A stretch of DNA of 64,000 nucleotides from Augochlora pura (GCF_028453695.1 NC_135775.1:28430545-28494544); one strand, 5' to 3'; positions 26,523-40,167 are shown, numbered from the stretch's first letter. Translations and numbers: made by a program. The notes: a model not told the origin generated them from the letters alone.

Positions 26523-27558
26523 CGCGCGCCGAGTTTCGGCACCCTCGACTTCCGGTCTGCGTCTCCAGCAGCACGCGCGCGGCGTAACCCCTTCTTTCCA
26601 CGCCCCACCGCCGCCAAAACAGACTAATCAGACAATGCCGTAATCAGAGCAGGGGCTCGTTTGCCTCTGTCGCCTCAAAGGCGTCCGAGTTCCGCCCGCC
26701 GTGATTTCATCATTTGATAATGACCGATAGCTGGCCCGAACCTGCTCCTCTCTTCCCTGACTCTCTTTGACAGCTTCATTTCGGTCAGCTGATCGACGGT
26801 GAAGTCGATTTTAATCTGAGAGGAAATTAATCGTTCGCCGGAGCTGCTGATAGAATCCGAAAATCTTTTCGAGTCGATCGACTGTTCGATTTTCATCTTG
26901 GAGAAAATTTATTATTATTATGATTCTTTATTCACGGGCTAGTAAGAGCCTTTTGTCTTACATAAAGAATTTATTATTATTTACTATTTATTTATTTATA
27001 AACGGACTGTAGTGCTTTTTACATGAAATTATACATGAAAAGAAAATGTATCACCGATGTAATAGGAGGTCTCTATTAAATTTCTATTTCTTGTGAATTT
27101 ATCTTTTGCCAGACAAAAGAGAAAAGTACATATATTCTTCCGACCAAGTCCCTGAAATCTTAGAAGCTGTACGAGTCAATTTTAATTGAAAGGGAACAAT
27201 TTATTTCGATCGCAGACTTTTCGGAGACCTGAAAATCTTCGTCTTTATTGTAGGATCATCCTTTGTTTTCTCTTGTTTCGATATTCCCGCTTCAAGATAA
27301 AGAAAGTGCAATCAAAAGAGGTGATTGTCGGGCAATTTGGCGACAGTGTTCGGCCTCACACCTGCGTCCGCCAAGTTGTCTGGCTCGACGAATCTTTTTC
27401 GATTATCAATTTCGTCGGGTAAGTGGATTTTGAGGAGCCGGAGGTGTCTCGGTGCCTCCTTTGAGGCGAGATCGACTTCAAAGAACCCCGAGGAGGTCGC
27501 GGATCTCTCGGCACCTTAATTAGGTAACTTGAGAGGCGTCTGAATTAATTGCTTCAAG

Positions 27559-27603
<45 letters not shown>
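27559..27603. repeat. CT microsatellite
   Basis: Perfect TC repeat of about 44 bp. Confidence 0.9.
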
Positions 27604-27606
<3 letters not shown>

Positions 27607-28034
27607 TATATGGCATACATTATCGACTATACTCCGAGCAGACTAAAAAGTCGTCTCAAGCCGTGCGAAAACAATTACAGAACTTCAGAAAAATCATTAT
27701 CTTCTCGCCGCGCTTTTAATTAACAGATTGCGGATCTTTATGCAAAAGAGAGATCAGCAAGGAATGGATTTTTTAATCTAAAATCGTGCTGAAACTTCGG
27801 ACGATGTTTACTTTGCGAAATTTGTTTCTCTACGATAAATTGTGCAGAAAAGGATTAATAGCGGAGCCACGCCGTTATAGTCAAGCCTGTGTTAATTAAA
27901 GATCACAGTGATACCTTGAACAGGAAGGGATAATTAATCTCCGGGAAGGGGTAAGATCGATTCTTCCGACGTTTTCGTTGCCGGCGCGGATAGATCTTGA
28001 AAGATAAATCCTCCTGGATCACAGGCCAGATCGT

Positions 28035-28037
<3 letters not shown>

Positions 28038-28066
<29 letters not shown>
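28038..28066. repeat. CT microsatellite
   Basis: Perfect TC repeat of 29 bp, followed 250 bp later by a (CGT)n tract at 28318-28338. Confidence 0.88.
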
Positions 28067-28068
<2 letters not shown>

Positions 28069-29287
28069 GAACGCGCGCGGGCTCCTCGAACCGGTTGAAA
28101 AATCAGTCACGGCGATCACGGGACGATCCTTCGTCATGCTAATCCCAATTGCCCAAGGTCTGTCCCGTCCAGCTTTATAAATAACCGTGGCCGCGGGATA
28201 AATATTAACGCGGTTATGATTCAGTGCGATAGTGTCACGCGTTGTCCCGATGCCCGGCAAAATGACCATTGCTCCGCGATGACTAATTTGCACGCGATGC
28301 GGCCTGCATTCGTCATCCTCGTCGTCGTCGTCGTCGTCCTGGGACTTCTTTTGTCTCGTCGTCGGCCGTTATCTCGTTTCGGATAATATTTTCCCGACGG
28401 CCCGTTCGCGGCGGCATCCTCGGACTGTCAACAAGATCGTTTGTTAACGTCGCGGCGAACACGCGCTTCTGTCGTCGCCGAACTTGACACTTTGTCAGAA
28501 TCAATATTGAACTGAAAAGCCGACTGGTTTGTTCGCGGCAATCGGCGCATAATTAAACCTAGTTTGTTATCGCCTCGTCCCGACGCTGTCCAAACGAGTA
28601 TTCGAAACGTCGAATCGCCGTGCTGGTCTACCTTCCGGCGTTGCACTCGCGATGCAGTTTTCTATTATTGTATATAGATAAATGAATGAAATTAAATTAA
28701 TATCCAAGTTCCTGTTTGCTTGGACGGAAATCAAACTGCTAGAAATATTTTCATTCGACGGCGAACGAGGACGCGAAGAAGAGAAGAGCAACTCGGAAAA
28801 GAATACGGCTTTGATTTCCGTTTCGGATTCCAACGGCGGCGATACCGGACAACTTTCGCCGTTGTACAGACTCGGAGGGTTTTCTCCGCAGGTTTTGATT
28901 CTAATAAAATTCTCGGCGGCAGGTATAACAACGGTGTTCGGACGTCTGTTCTATAAATTTTCCAGGAATTTTCATAACAAGTACCAGGCGGCCCGGCGTT
29001 TTGCGATCGTAAAAGTTGTTTTTCCGGGAAAACTTTATCAGCCATCACGGTCGAACACGCCGACGGCGTCGGCCTCGCGCGGGGCGATCTATTAAAATTA
29101 ATCAGCGGACTAATTGCCACCTTAATCATACTCTCGTTCTAGTCCCGGGGCCCGCGATTATTCCGGCCGCGACGCGCAATATGTTTTCCGGCCGGGCGAC
29201 TTTACGAGCTATGTAAATTGTTTTCAGCAAGTTTCAAGAACGCGACACCCAGCGAGAGAATTCAATTCGAATAGCCAGCCCTCGCGC

Positions 29288-29385
29288 TTAACCCTTTCAC
29301 TGCAGCAGTGTCGTCCGCCGAGTTATTAATAACAGGTTATTGTTATTATGCCGACTATATACGGCACCCGTAACGAAAGGGTTAA
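29288..29385. mobile_element. TTAA element family I, 98-bp hairpin-like
   Basis: TTAACCCTTTCACTGCAG at the left, CCGTAACGAAAGGGTTAA at the right, and an AT-rich centre with TTATTAATAACAGG. It is the shortest complete TTAA unit seen here. Confidence 0.5.
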
Positions 29386-30510
29386 ACGTGCTCGGCCAAC
29401 TCGGCCAACTCGTCCGACCAGCGCTGACCGATTCCACACTTACCGTGATTCTTGAGCGGCGAAAAGGTTCGAGTCCTCTGGAAAATCTTAACGTGCCACG
29501 ATTTTATTTCGCAATTTTTAATCCCGCAAATTTCGTAGCGGCCGGGAACATTTGTTACGGGACCGCGGACTTTACGACCAATGCAATCCGACGGTGGAAT
29601 CACTGTCGAGCGGTAAAACTAATTAGCTGGTATTTCTTTGTAACAAGAGCGCCGCGTTCATCGAGACATTGCAGAATTTTTATTCGAAAATTCAGCCGAG
29701 CAAAACGGACGATAAAATATGGATGGACAGCAAAATGGACAATGGTTAAATATAAAGCAGGCGGACCAATTATGCGGTGTTCAGTTTCTTTGGCAATTTT
29801 TAGCCGACCGTAATTTTTCGAAATCGAAGTCGGTTTCAACAGCGAGAGGCGGAACACGAGCGTCGACGTCCGGTTGCGAAAAAAGTGAAAATTCACGGAT
29901 CCTTTCCGCAAAGGATCATCAGTCTGGCCTGTCCGCCGTACCTCGGGGATCGTAGAAACATCCTGTATTTATCGGAGGAAATTCGTTCGTGGAAGAAAAA
30001 GGTAGGAAACAAGGGAACGCGGAGAGAGCGTCGTTACGTTCGAACAACAAGCACCGGTAATTACTTACTCCAATAAAAATACAGGCTATCGTTAAGAAGT
30101 TTTCCAGGGCAGCGGAGGGAGACCGAGGGCATCCGGGAAGTTTCCCAATTCCCGGAGCCGTCGAAACGCCGAGATCCCGTCTCGTGGTTTCTGGCTCTCG
30201 AGCTTGTCGCGGTAACACCCGCCGGAAATTCCGTGTTTTTGACAATTTTACGGAACGAGGCGGACGCGCGCGAGCAATTTCGTAAGACCGAATTAGGCGG
30301 CCAGCTCGAAGACGTAGAGAAACGCGGATCTGGTCGACTTCTCGCGGTGATCAAGAGCGTTGAATGGAATTTACGGGACGGTGTGTCCGGCAACGGGCGA
30401 CAGCTGATAAACACAATGTACAGGCGTGCAAGAAGCTGCAGAGCGGCGTGCTATAATTGAAATTCATCCCGTGACCAGGCTCGCCCCGCGCCCCGCGCCC
30501 CGCGCACCGC

Positions 30511-30554
30511 CGTCTCGTCTCGTCTCGTCTCGTCTCGTCTCGTCTCGTCTCGTC
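30511..30554. repeat. CGTCT pentanucleotide tract
   Basis: Nearly nine perfect units, preceded by CCCCGCG repeats at 30483-30505. Confidence 0.9.
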
Positions 30555-32876
30555 CTCTCAATGCCCCGTCACCGTGTCGGATATCCGACACGACGTGTTT
30601 CCAATAAAGCGCGCACTTTTTTCGCTAAATAAATCACTCGGCTAGTTAGCAGAAACTTCTGGCTCCGACCGGGGACATTCCGCGCTCCTGGTCCCTTCCA
30701 AAGCCATTTTCAAACTGCACAATGCCGCCCTTATCCCTTATCCCGTGGCCCGGAACTGCGCCCCTTCGATTTCGAAACGGAGAAAAAACGAACGAACGTT
30801 TCAAGCTTTCGAATCCATTCCATTTAGATTTTCAAGAGTCCTCGTTCATTTCATACACTGTTTAAGTTTATAATAACAATCCAGAAAATTCCAGATGAAT
30901 TAAATCTTTCGTAAGCTTGTGAAGCATCGAAAAATTTCAAATTTTGAAAAATGGCTCGGACTATCAAGGAGCTTGGCCACCCCTGCTATATAAATTAAAT
31001 CTTGTCATCGTTGCGAAGCGTTCAATCTTTTGTAAGCTTTCGAGCTTCTTTATTAATTTATTACAATTGATTATATTAATTCGGTTCTTGAGCAGTTTCG
31101 GACAATTACGGTGAGAACGTAGACGTCGAATTGGTCTTCTTAATACTCGATTAGCCGTTGAGGGTAGTTAGGGGAAGATCGGAAGCCTGTTTACGAAATA
31201 GACGGGGCTCGATAAGGGTCGCGGGCTGCAGCGAAATCCGCGGTACCGCGAGGATAAACAGGAAAGTTAATTAATACGGCCGAGAGTGTGTACGCGAGCG
31301 CGCGCGCGCGCCCGCGCGTCCGTGCCGTGTCCGTGTGCCAGATGGGCAGGGGAGTGCCCGATTCCGTGTCGAATCGTTTTAATAAAATGACAGTGGGACA
31401 GGGGGGCCGGTTACACGGGAACGGGCGCGCACGTCCACAGGCAAGACGTAATCAGTCAGTGTACATGAAAGCGTGACCTAAGCCTTCGTTACTGCACGTG
31501 CATGCGCCATGAAATTGCATTAGTGATCACTGCATATTGAGGCAGACTGTGTGCATTCTGACCTGTGCACACAGGGACGCGCGACCGGGTACACGTACGC
31601 GGAGCAACCCGTGTACACTCGCGCGAATTGTATGAAACCCCAACTAGATATACACGGTGTGTCTACTTTAACGATCTCATCAATCGCCGGACCCGGCCAA
31701 TATATGCGGAGAGCCTCTCCCTCCCCCTCTCTCTCTCTCTCTCTCTCTTGCATACACGTACCCTCTCTGTATCTCGATCAGTGGAATCGCGTCCCCTATC
31801 GATTCACAATGCTGCTACACTCTTGAAGATACCGAGACTCTCTCGGTTACCGGATATTAAGATCGAAGATAAGCCACAGTCTCCAGCAAACTGTTTTCCC
31901 CGTTGCTCGCCGGCACGGAAAAATCGAAAGCAAATCTGTTCGAGAACGTTTCGCGGCTATCGACTACGTTTTACTTACCGCGAGATCGTTTCTTACTGTC
32001 GGACGATCAACCCCATTCTCTCTCGTAAAGTCCAGCGATTTGGTCCCAGCGACGCGTTGCTACGAGCAGAATAAATTCGGGGACAACAACGTACTATAAC
32101 ATTAGGAAACGAAAGGAAGGGGAGATAAACCTCGGCCCTTCCAAAAAATTAGAATTGCTACGAATTTGCGTATTATTGCAAAGGAAGGGAGCAGTCATCG
32201 ATAACTTCCCCACCTGTCAGGTACAACGACGACGCGGTTCTCGGATTTTTTTCAAAGCATATCCTCGAGGTACGATTTCGACCTCTCTTCGCGATCCACC
32301 TCGGGGGTCACTCTAATGGCGATTCATTATTCATTCGGAGCGCAATAAAACCGCGACGAAAAATCGTACATCGACTTTTAAGAGGTCGTTGCAAAGACCA
32401 GGCTACCGCCTTTAATCTCGCAGCGCTTTTAATTATTAAATATACCCTTATTTATCTCTGAGAAGTCAAGCTCTTTCCACGGTAAAACCCAGCGCGGTGG
32501 AACTTTATTCGACGAAGTCAGCTGCTCTTGAATAGGATTTTTATAAATTCGAAGTCTTGGGCCTTTATATCGCTTGCGATTTTTAACTGGTTCGTGTGCC
32601 AAGGGATTTATACCCTTTCATAAATAAATGAATAAATTATGATGATGATGATGATGATAATGTAGTAACAATATATTTTATTAATTACTACAAATTGGGA
32701 TTAAATAGAAATTAAATCCCAAATTTCCACAAATCCCAGATGTGGGCATGTGGGCCCCATCGGTACGCGCAACTCGGGGCAGGTCAACGCCGCTTTACTT
32801 TTTACGACTATACAACTAATGTCCTTAAAACTACTCTTAAAATTATCTGTCGGGTACCGAAATATTCCCGATATCA

Positions 32877-32877
32877 C

Positions 32878-32910
<33 letters not shown>

Positions 32911-32931
32911 GATAATAATAATAATAATAGA
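32877..32931. repeat. AAT trinucleotide tract
   Basis: About 17 units with one AACGAT interruption. A (GAT)n tract lies at 32640-32658. Confidence 0.9.
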
Positions 32932-33399
32932 TGGGAAAGATGTGTACAGGACGCGGAAGTACGAAGCCGGCGAATGATCCCAGCGAACTGTGTCGGTTTG
33001 GGGCAGACGGGGATGCAAAAATAAGTTGAGCGTATCCCGGGAGTTAATCCTGCTAACGAACCCCGTATTCCTGATACCCGATATCGAAAATGCGGAGCGT
33101 GTCCCCGCAGTATGATTCCGATCTGACGCGCGAGACTCTTAGTCGAATCGTATTATAAATTAAGACGGCGTCTAGACGCGGTAGTCGCGTCCTGGAGATA
33201 ATTGGAAGCGGAATCCGTGGAAGCAAGTCCCGTTTGCCCTCGCAACGCCCGACGACGACGACTAAGACAATCCGTTCGGATGTCGCGCGGGCGCGCTTCT
33301 ACCGGAAATTAGCTCGCCGCGCGCGCCGGCTGAAGCACAGCCGACTTTGACTTGTTCCCGGTGTTTTTAATCGTGATCTGTGAACCAGAGTTAGGACAT

Positions 33400-33400
<1 letters not shown>

Positions 33401-33432
<32 letters not shown>
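33401..33432. repeat. GA tract ending in a G run
   Basis: (GA)n for 22 bp, then ten or eleven G. Confidence 0.85.
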
Positions 33433-34002
33433 AGACAAAATGAGGGAGAAGAGACAGAGAGAAGAGCAAGAGGACCGCGAGACACGCGGTCGGATCGGCA
33501 TAAGCCTCGCTTTTAACGAGCCCCCGAAATGAAAAGGACAAGCGCACCGAGGCGCGGCTGTATTTTCCGCTAATGCGTTAATCCGTGGATGCGGGGGGGA
33601 GCGAACGGGCGGGGCGGTCCGCTAATTTCTACCGGCGCGGGGCGCGTCGGATTTATTGGCCAACCTCCGGCGCGCGGCCGGTCGTTGTCCGGCATCGGGA
33701 TCCGCGAATGAATAGTCGGAATTTCAAAGGATCCCCGGGTCCTTCCGTTAACCCTCTTCCCGATGCTCACCGTGTCCACGGGGACAGGTTTTTTTGTTCG
33801 ATACGCGGCCGGACAATCGTGGCCGTTCTGTTTCCTGCTTGCTGCGCCGTTTAATTAAGGGCGCCATGCCCGTCGGCTTACAAAAAAAATTAAATCTCGT
33901 TCTCTCACAAGTCTCTCTCGGCTGAGAACTGTCAACTTGGAAGTTTCGCTCCGAGACACTTTGTTTCCAGAGGCTCGATCTGAAACTCGTAAGCGTTGCT
34001 TT

Positions 34003-34005
<3 letters not shown>

Positions 34006-34041
<36 letters not shown>
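34006..34041. repeat. CT microsatellite
   Basis: Perfect CT repeat. Confidence 0.9.
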
Positions 34042-34043
<2 letters not shown>

Positions 34044-34593
34044 ATCTTCCTAGCTCGCTCTCTTTCTCTGTAAAATAGTTGCAGATTTACCCGAGCTGCG
34101 TTAATTGGAGGCGGCTCGTCGATAAGCCGGTCTCTGGTTTCGGTGTCCCGACGATCCCGGATACAGGTTCCGCGTCCGACAATCCGGATACGTTGGCAGA
34201 CTGGCGGCGGCGGCCAGTCCGCGGACCGCCGCGTGTGCATACACATTAAACGCATCTATGCGGAACGGAGACGCACGCATGGATTAGGCGGAACAACGTG
34301 CACCGAGATTTCGAGCGGAGGTAAAAACGGGGAACTGGAGCGGAGGCCGGCGGCCGACTTCGAAGATGATGATCCGGCTCGGTGATCGTGCCGGCGATCA
34401 TCCGGCCGAGTGTTGTCCTTAAATCGGTCGCGCGAATTAATGCTCGTTGTTCCCCGCGGCTCGGGTATATTCGTCGATCGAGGATTCTTTTTAAAACGCT
34501 CCGGCGGATTCGTACAATGCGTGCGCGCGCCAGGACACTTAGATCGGAAGCGCACTCTTCGGAGAATACGTCTCGGGTACAAAATATTGGTAA

Positions 34594-34760
34594 TTAACCC
34601 CTTGCCGTACCATTTTCTTTATAGTTGCAACGATTAGGAGTTTTTCGATTGTAATATTTTCTGAGAAGAAGAAAGACAATTTAGATTTATCGCGTGTCTA
34701 CAGTCGCTTCGTAATTATTTATGAAATAAATATTTAATTCGACGATATTCTGATAGTCAA
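34594..34760 (+). mobile_element. TTAA element family E, 3' end unclear
   Basis: Starts TTAACCCCTTGCCGTACCAT and matches 12724-12975 for its first 90 bp or so. I cannot find a matching right end, so the end coordinate is approximate. Confidence 0.5.
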
Positions 34761-35822
34761 ACGTTCTATTATCTAATCAATGTGTCATTTAGATAAATTA
34801 TCACTTAATTTAGTAATCTTTAGATGATAGAACGGTTTGGTTATCAGGATAATACAATATTAAACCTTCCGATAAGAGAGGCTCTATTGTATTAGGAAGG
34901 CATAGCGGCAATGTTCGAGTATCGAGAATTAAGGGATGAATTATGTCGAGGGTAAACCGATAAATTCATTATCTCGCTTACACGATGTATCTCCAATTTA
35001 CGGAATTGCAATTAGAAGCTCCGTTTCTATGAAAAATTTAGGACACCGATAAATTCATCGCCTCGTCTATACATTGCGATTTGAAAGTTCTCTTCAGTGA
35101 AGAATTTGGGAGATTGATCAAACAATTTCGGGGATGGAATTTTTCGAGAGACGAGTATCTTAGCCGGCGCATAATATCCGAGGAAACAGCGCGGTGTCTC
35201 CCGGAAGTTCATCATCCCCTTCGTCCGTCGAATCTCGAGATAATTCACGAAGGTTTAACGCGGCGTCGTCGTCGTCGTCGTCGAGTGGTTAGTATGCAAG
35301 CCGCAGGGGGTGGCTCGGCCATCGTGTCTGGCTTGCTTTCCCACGGAAAAAAAAAACCGAGAAGACCGAAGGTGAAGATTTTCTGCTGAACCGGTGGCTC
35401 TCTCCGGGCCACCAGCCGTGTAACAAGCTCTCTTTCTCTCTGTCTTCCATCCCCTCTCTTCTCCGCCCGCTGTGTCTCTCTTTTCTCTACCGTCTATTCT
35501 TTCTTCTCCGCGCTTCCTCTTTCGATTCCACTTCGCGGACGGCGCGGTGGGTCGTATGCAAATTGCACGAACGAATCCAGGGGGCCGTGAAGAAAGAGCT
35601 TCTAAAGCGGCCGCGCGCACAAACTTCTCGCGGATTTCTCTGTTCGCGCGAGATCCACTGCGATATTGTTCGAAAGCTTCCTCCCGTTGTGTGCCGTTGC
35701 TTGTATCGGAACAGCCTCTCGACTCCGCGGCGTCCTACGATTATTTATTTGATAACTCCATCGCTGTTTATCATCTTGCGCTATATAACAAGTCGGGCAA
35801 AGGTTCCACGCAAGCTCTGCTA

Positions 35823-36014
35823 AATTAATAAATTATAAATTTCTTTCAAATCGAAATTAATAAATTGAATTCTTTTGTTATCAAAGCCTAGAAACAGCAG
35901 CGAATAAAGAAAATACAGGAAACAAAAATTATCCGGTGCTATTAAGAGAAATATTGAGAACAAGTTAATGCTGATCAATGCAACGCGAGAAGGAGTCACA
36001 GTGTAAGGGGTTAA
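35823..36014 (+). mobile_element. TTAA element family C, 5'-truncated
   Basis: It lacks the left end. The interior (TTATCAAAGCCTAGAAACAG, CAGGAAACAAAAATTATC) matches 11284-11520, and the right end CACAGTGTAAGGGGTTAA is intact. It lies about 800 bp before FAM20C exon a. Confidence 0.65.
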
Positions 36015-36815
36015 ACACGTTCTACCAACCCCCGTCGGGATCCGTTCTCTGCGGACGAGCTTGCCGTGGCTTCTTCTAAGCTGAAATCGTCGAACCGTAG
36101 AACTCGGTAGTTTAATCCGGGGATAAACGGCTCCTCCTGTGTTTGTGTATGGAAACTGGGTTGATTTACCTCTCTGCAAAGTTTAGCAATTATTTGCTTC
36201 ATAATCTCTCCGCCATCGGAAATATTTCGCAATACGTTCTTTGCGAACGAGTGGGAGCAAAGAGGACAACATTTTTAATCGCGAATCGATCGAGAAAGAT
36301 GACGCAAAGACATAGCGGCGGTCCGAATAGCGGCGAACCAACGTACGAATAACTGATAAGAAAATGTTCGAGGCTGGGATCTACATTTTCGTGAACGCGT
36401 GTCACGCGTACGGTAAACCCTTGCAGCCGGAGATAAGCCGGGGCCATCCCGTAATGGTATTCACGTGCCGCCATGGGAAACTCCCTCGTTCGCCATAGGA
36501 TAGGCTATCAGACGGCCGGGAGAACCTTTGGACAGGACGCGGAACGAGGGACCAGACTCGTGACTGCATTCCATGCATTTTAAAAGGCCACGAATTACGT
36601 TTCCTGAATCATCGCGCTCTCGCTCGCATAAGAACGCGACGCGTCCTCCGAATCGAATGCCTTCCGGGCAAACAAGCTCATCCATGAATTTTCACTTTCG
36701 TTACTCTTCTCGCTTTAATCTCGCCGCCGCCGCCGCCGTCGCCGCCGCCGCCGTCGACGCAATCAACGGCGGATCTCTTAATAAAAACTAATTAATTCGC
36801 TCGTTTCTGTTCCAG

Positions 36816-36940
36816 GAAGAACAGCTCCACCCTCGAGAGGTTCCACTTGCAGATCTCCAGGACGGAACTGTACCCGGTGGACTCAAAGTACGTCGATCCG
36901 CTGCTCAGGGAGATCGCAACCAGGCCTATTGTCCACGTTG
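36816..36940 (+). CDS. FAM20C: FAM20C exon a (first visible, internal exon)
   Basis: This 125-nt exon follows a pyrimidine-rich acceptor ending in TTCCAG and is followed by GTGAGT. Its first base completes a codon begun in an unseen exon (phase 2), and its last base starts the next codon. It encodes 41 residues beginning KNSSTLERFHLQISRTELYP, which correspond to the FHLxIxRxELY segment just before the FAM20C kinase fold. N2 is a possible glycosylation site. Because the exon opens mid-codon and mid-homology, it cannot be the first coding exon. Confidence 0.9.
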
Positions 36941-38851
36941 GTGAGTCCTCTCATTATTCGCCTAATTACATTCTTAGAACCTCCAATAGAAATTCATTAA
37001 AACGTTCCTTCTAAAAATTTACTTAACCCCTTGCACTATGACTCCTTTCACGTTGCATTCATTAGCGCTTATTTGTCCTTAAACCATTTGCATCCAAGCG
37101 CGGATGAATCCGCGAGCCGCGACTATCTTCTATCACCGAGCGCGCGGAATATTCCGCGAGCCGTGCATACGATCGTCCTCGCGCGGTGATACGAGTCAGT
37201 CGTCGGTTGAACGTCGCCGATGTTTCAACGCGGCAGGTGAAATAGAGCGATGATGCAAATGGATTAATATTTTCCTTAATGGGACCAGGTAATTTTTGTT
37301 ACTTGTATCGTCTTTATTTCTTTCCTTTTCCAGACTTTGGGCATAGAAAAATACAATTTGATCTCGATTTCGAGGAAATTAATAATTTATTAATTTAGTA
37401 GTTATTATAGTGCAAGGGGGGTTAATATTTATGTATCAACCTGGAAAAGGTCTCTGTGTCACAATAGTATGAAAATACGTCGCGCAAGTAGCATATCGAA
37501 TATAGGGGTAAATGAAATAGATGATACGATAGGAGAGAAAATACGTTAGAAGAGGAAATGCAAATATTAGAAGAAAAAAAAAATAGATAAATAAAGAGAA
37601 AGGTTTTTCGTACGAGGAATAGATTGTTTATCGAGGTATTTGCGAAACGATCGAGTCGTTGGACCACCGTGCTCAGTGGAATCGGATGCCACTGGTCAGA
37701 CGTCCTATCTCCGGAGCGACGTACAACAATCGAAATTCTTGGCCGGTCGATATCGATCTCTCGTTGCCCGGCGGGGGCTATCGCAACGATCCTGGGACCC
37801 CGTTGTAATATAAATTTCGCGAGCGGACAGTGCACGCAAATCGTGCCGGGAATTTTTCCCGGGGCGAAATAATGGATGGTAAGCCGTGGACGCCCGTACG
37901 TAGACCTTTATTAAATTTCCTCGCAACGAATCGACTTTTCTCGGACGGAGGATCCTCCGCTTGCGTCCGCGAAGACGGTGGTTTCTCGCGGAACAATTAA
38001 CTCGCCGGTTTCGAAAAAATATATTCGTGCGCGAGTGCAGAGCAAACGAACGCGCGCGCGCGCGCCGTCGTCTTTTAAGTAATTAAGAAACAAAAACATC
38101 GCTCGAAGCTTCGATATTAAGTGGCCGGGGAAGACCGTGGGGAAAGGGGGGGACGGAAAGAGGATGAAAGTTAAAGCTCCTTTACGATCTGAATTCGCGG
38201 AAACTTCGGGATTCGGAAAATCTGCAGTTCCACGCGGGTCCGGTTATGAAATTCTCCGCTTTGTTCCCGGGACCCCCCGCCCATCAATTAATTTCCCGTT
38301 TGATCGATCAATTAGCTCTCGCCGGAACTTCGAACGTCGCGCGGAAAATTGTCCTGTTGGACATTGTTGCGGGGAGATTCCTCTTATCTCCCCGATGCCA
38401 GACCACGCGAATGAAATTTCGCGAGACAACAACGATGACGTCGACGATTATTTCGATGATCGGTGATTTTTCGCGATTTACCGTGGAGCGACGCGGAATC
38501 GCGGCAGGGTTCCCAGCGGATTCGACAAAACGAGACGCGCGTTGACATGAAATTAATCCGTAAAGTCCGGAGCAACGATCTTCTCTCTTGTTCGAATGAA
38601 TTTTCTCTACGGCTCATGAGGCCGGTCAATTAACCGGTGTTATTGTGACCGTGGCTTTGTGCTTAGTAATTGCTGGGACGCGGTTCATTGACTAACAATG
38701 TCGATCGGTGGGGAAGAGGCGAAAACAGATAGCGGTCTCGAAGCGGAACGTTTTAAAATTAGAGCTGGCACGGCGTTTGCACGCGCAATTTCCGGCTCGA
38801 TCGTCGCGCCGACTTCTCGCTCGATTATTTATATTCGTCGTGCACACACGC

Positions 38852-38899
<48 letters not shown>

Positions 38900-40167
38900 T
38901 CTTTTTATCCGAATGTCGTGCCGAAACGATCTCGCGGTTGCGAACAGATAAGGCGGGGTTCGCTCCCGACTATTAATTATTATAGTACTATCCGGCCAGA
39001 GCCTTCGTCCAACAGCGCCGGTATTATTATATCTCGTCTGCGAAACGATCCTGGATGCTTCAATTGTCGCGAATTCTATGGAATTATCTGGCCGTTATGG
39101 TCGCGCCGGAATTTTTCGTCGTTCCGCGACGATTGCACGAGGTTTTCGGCTTTTGCTGTGCTTTTGTTCAAGCCTTTCCATTTTAGATTCAGTTGATTCA
39201 ATATTTGATAATTATTTATATAATATGTTTTATGTCAGATGTTGGGATTATCGAAGTAATTAAACCAAATTTGTTTCTCTGTAAATAAGAGATTTATATT
39301 ATATACAGAAATTACAAGTTACCTGTAAATAAGAGAAACGACAATTAAGGTGAATTATTCGTCTCTCTTTCACAGCTCTGCTTTTATCCACTACTTTTGG
39401 TTATAACGATTAATTAATTAATTTTATGTAGTCTTTTCTTCTATCTATCTATCTCTCTATCTGTCTCTACGTGGCAATCGATTAATTTATTACCCGCTAA
39501 TTTTCAAGGGAGTATATTCTCTTTACATATATATTAAATTAAACACTTCAAAGTAAATATAAAATCATCGAAATACAGATGTATATTTTTTACTAACTTC
39601 TTTATCATATTCGGCTCTAGAAATTAAAATGGAAATTGGTAGCTTCTGAATGACTATATTATCGACACGAGAGCGTCCTAGAATTTACGTAAATTCCTTT
39701 TGGTATTTTTAAAAGGTGGTGGATCGCGAAACTATAATCACAACCATATTAGCAATTCAATGATCTGGACTCTCGCATTTGTTTCAAAAATCTAAATAAG
39801 AAACACAGTCAAACCAATAATTTAGAATATCGCATAGAAGACAAAATAGCGTAATTTTTGCCTGTCCGAGGCCTGACATGAGTGAAAGTTTCGGGGAAAT
39901 CGATGGACGCCGAGGGATTCGCGTAATTTCGATCGCGCTCCCCGATGATAGTTTGTTAAACAAATCGCGCGCGGCAAGGGAACGAAGTTAAATCAGCGCC
40001 AAGGAGTCCCCACGGTCGCCTTGGGATCCAATTATTAAGCAGTATCGGGCTGCCGTAGGAAATTAGATCGTCGATCAAAAGGGAGGGTGGGACAAAGACG
40101 CCGCCCGGGCATCTCGGTGACAAAGCGGGTCGATCCAAGTTGCTAAACAATAATTAAATTGCGCGGC

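Larger units (their letters stand above)
22913..35822. other. Gene-free stretch upstream of FAM20C
   Basis: It contains GC alternating runs, GA/CT tracts, an AAT tract and a possible LINE 3' remnant near 26890-27010 (AT-rich, with ATTCTTTATTCACGGGC). The longest ORF (22909-23586, minus) is repeat- and composition-driven. No FAM20C N-terminal exon was recognised. Confidence 0.55.

Noticed and set aside
29466..29476. GGTTCGAGTCC tRNA B box on the plus strand
   Set aside because: Upstream sequence gives no A box and no acceptor-stem pairing.
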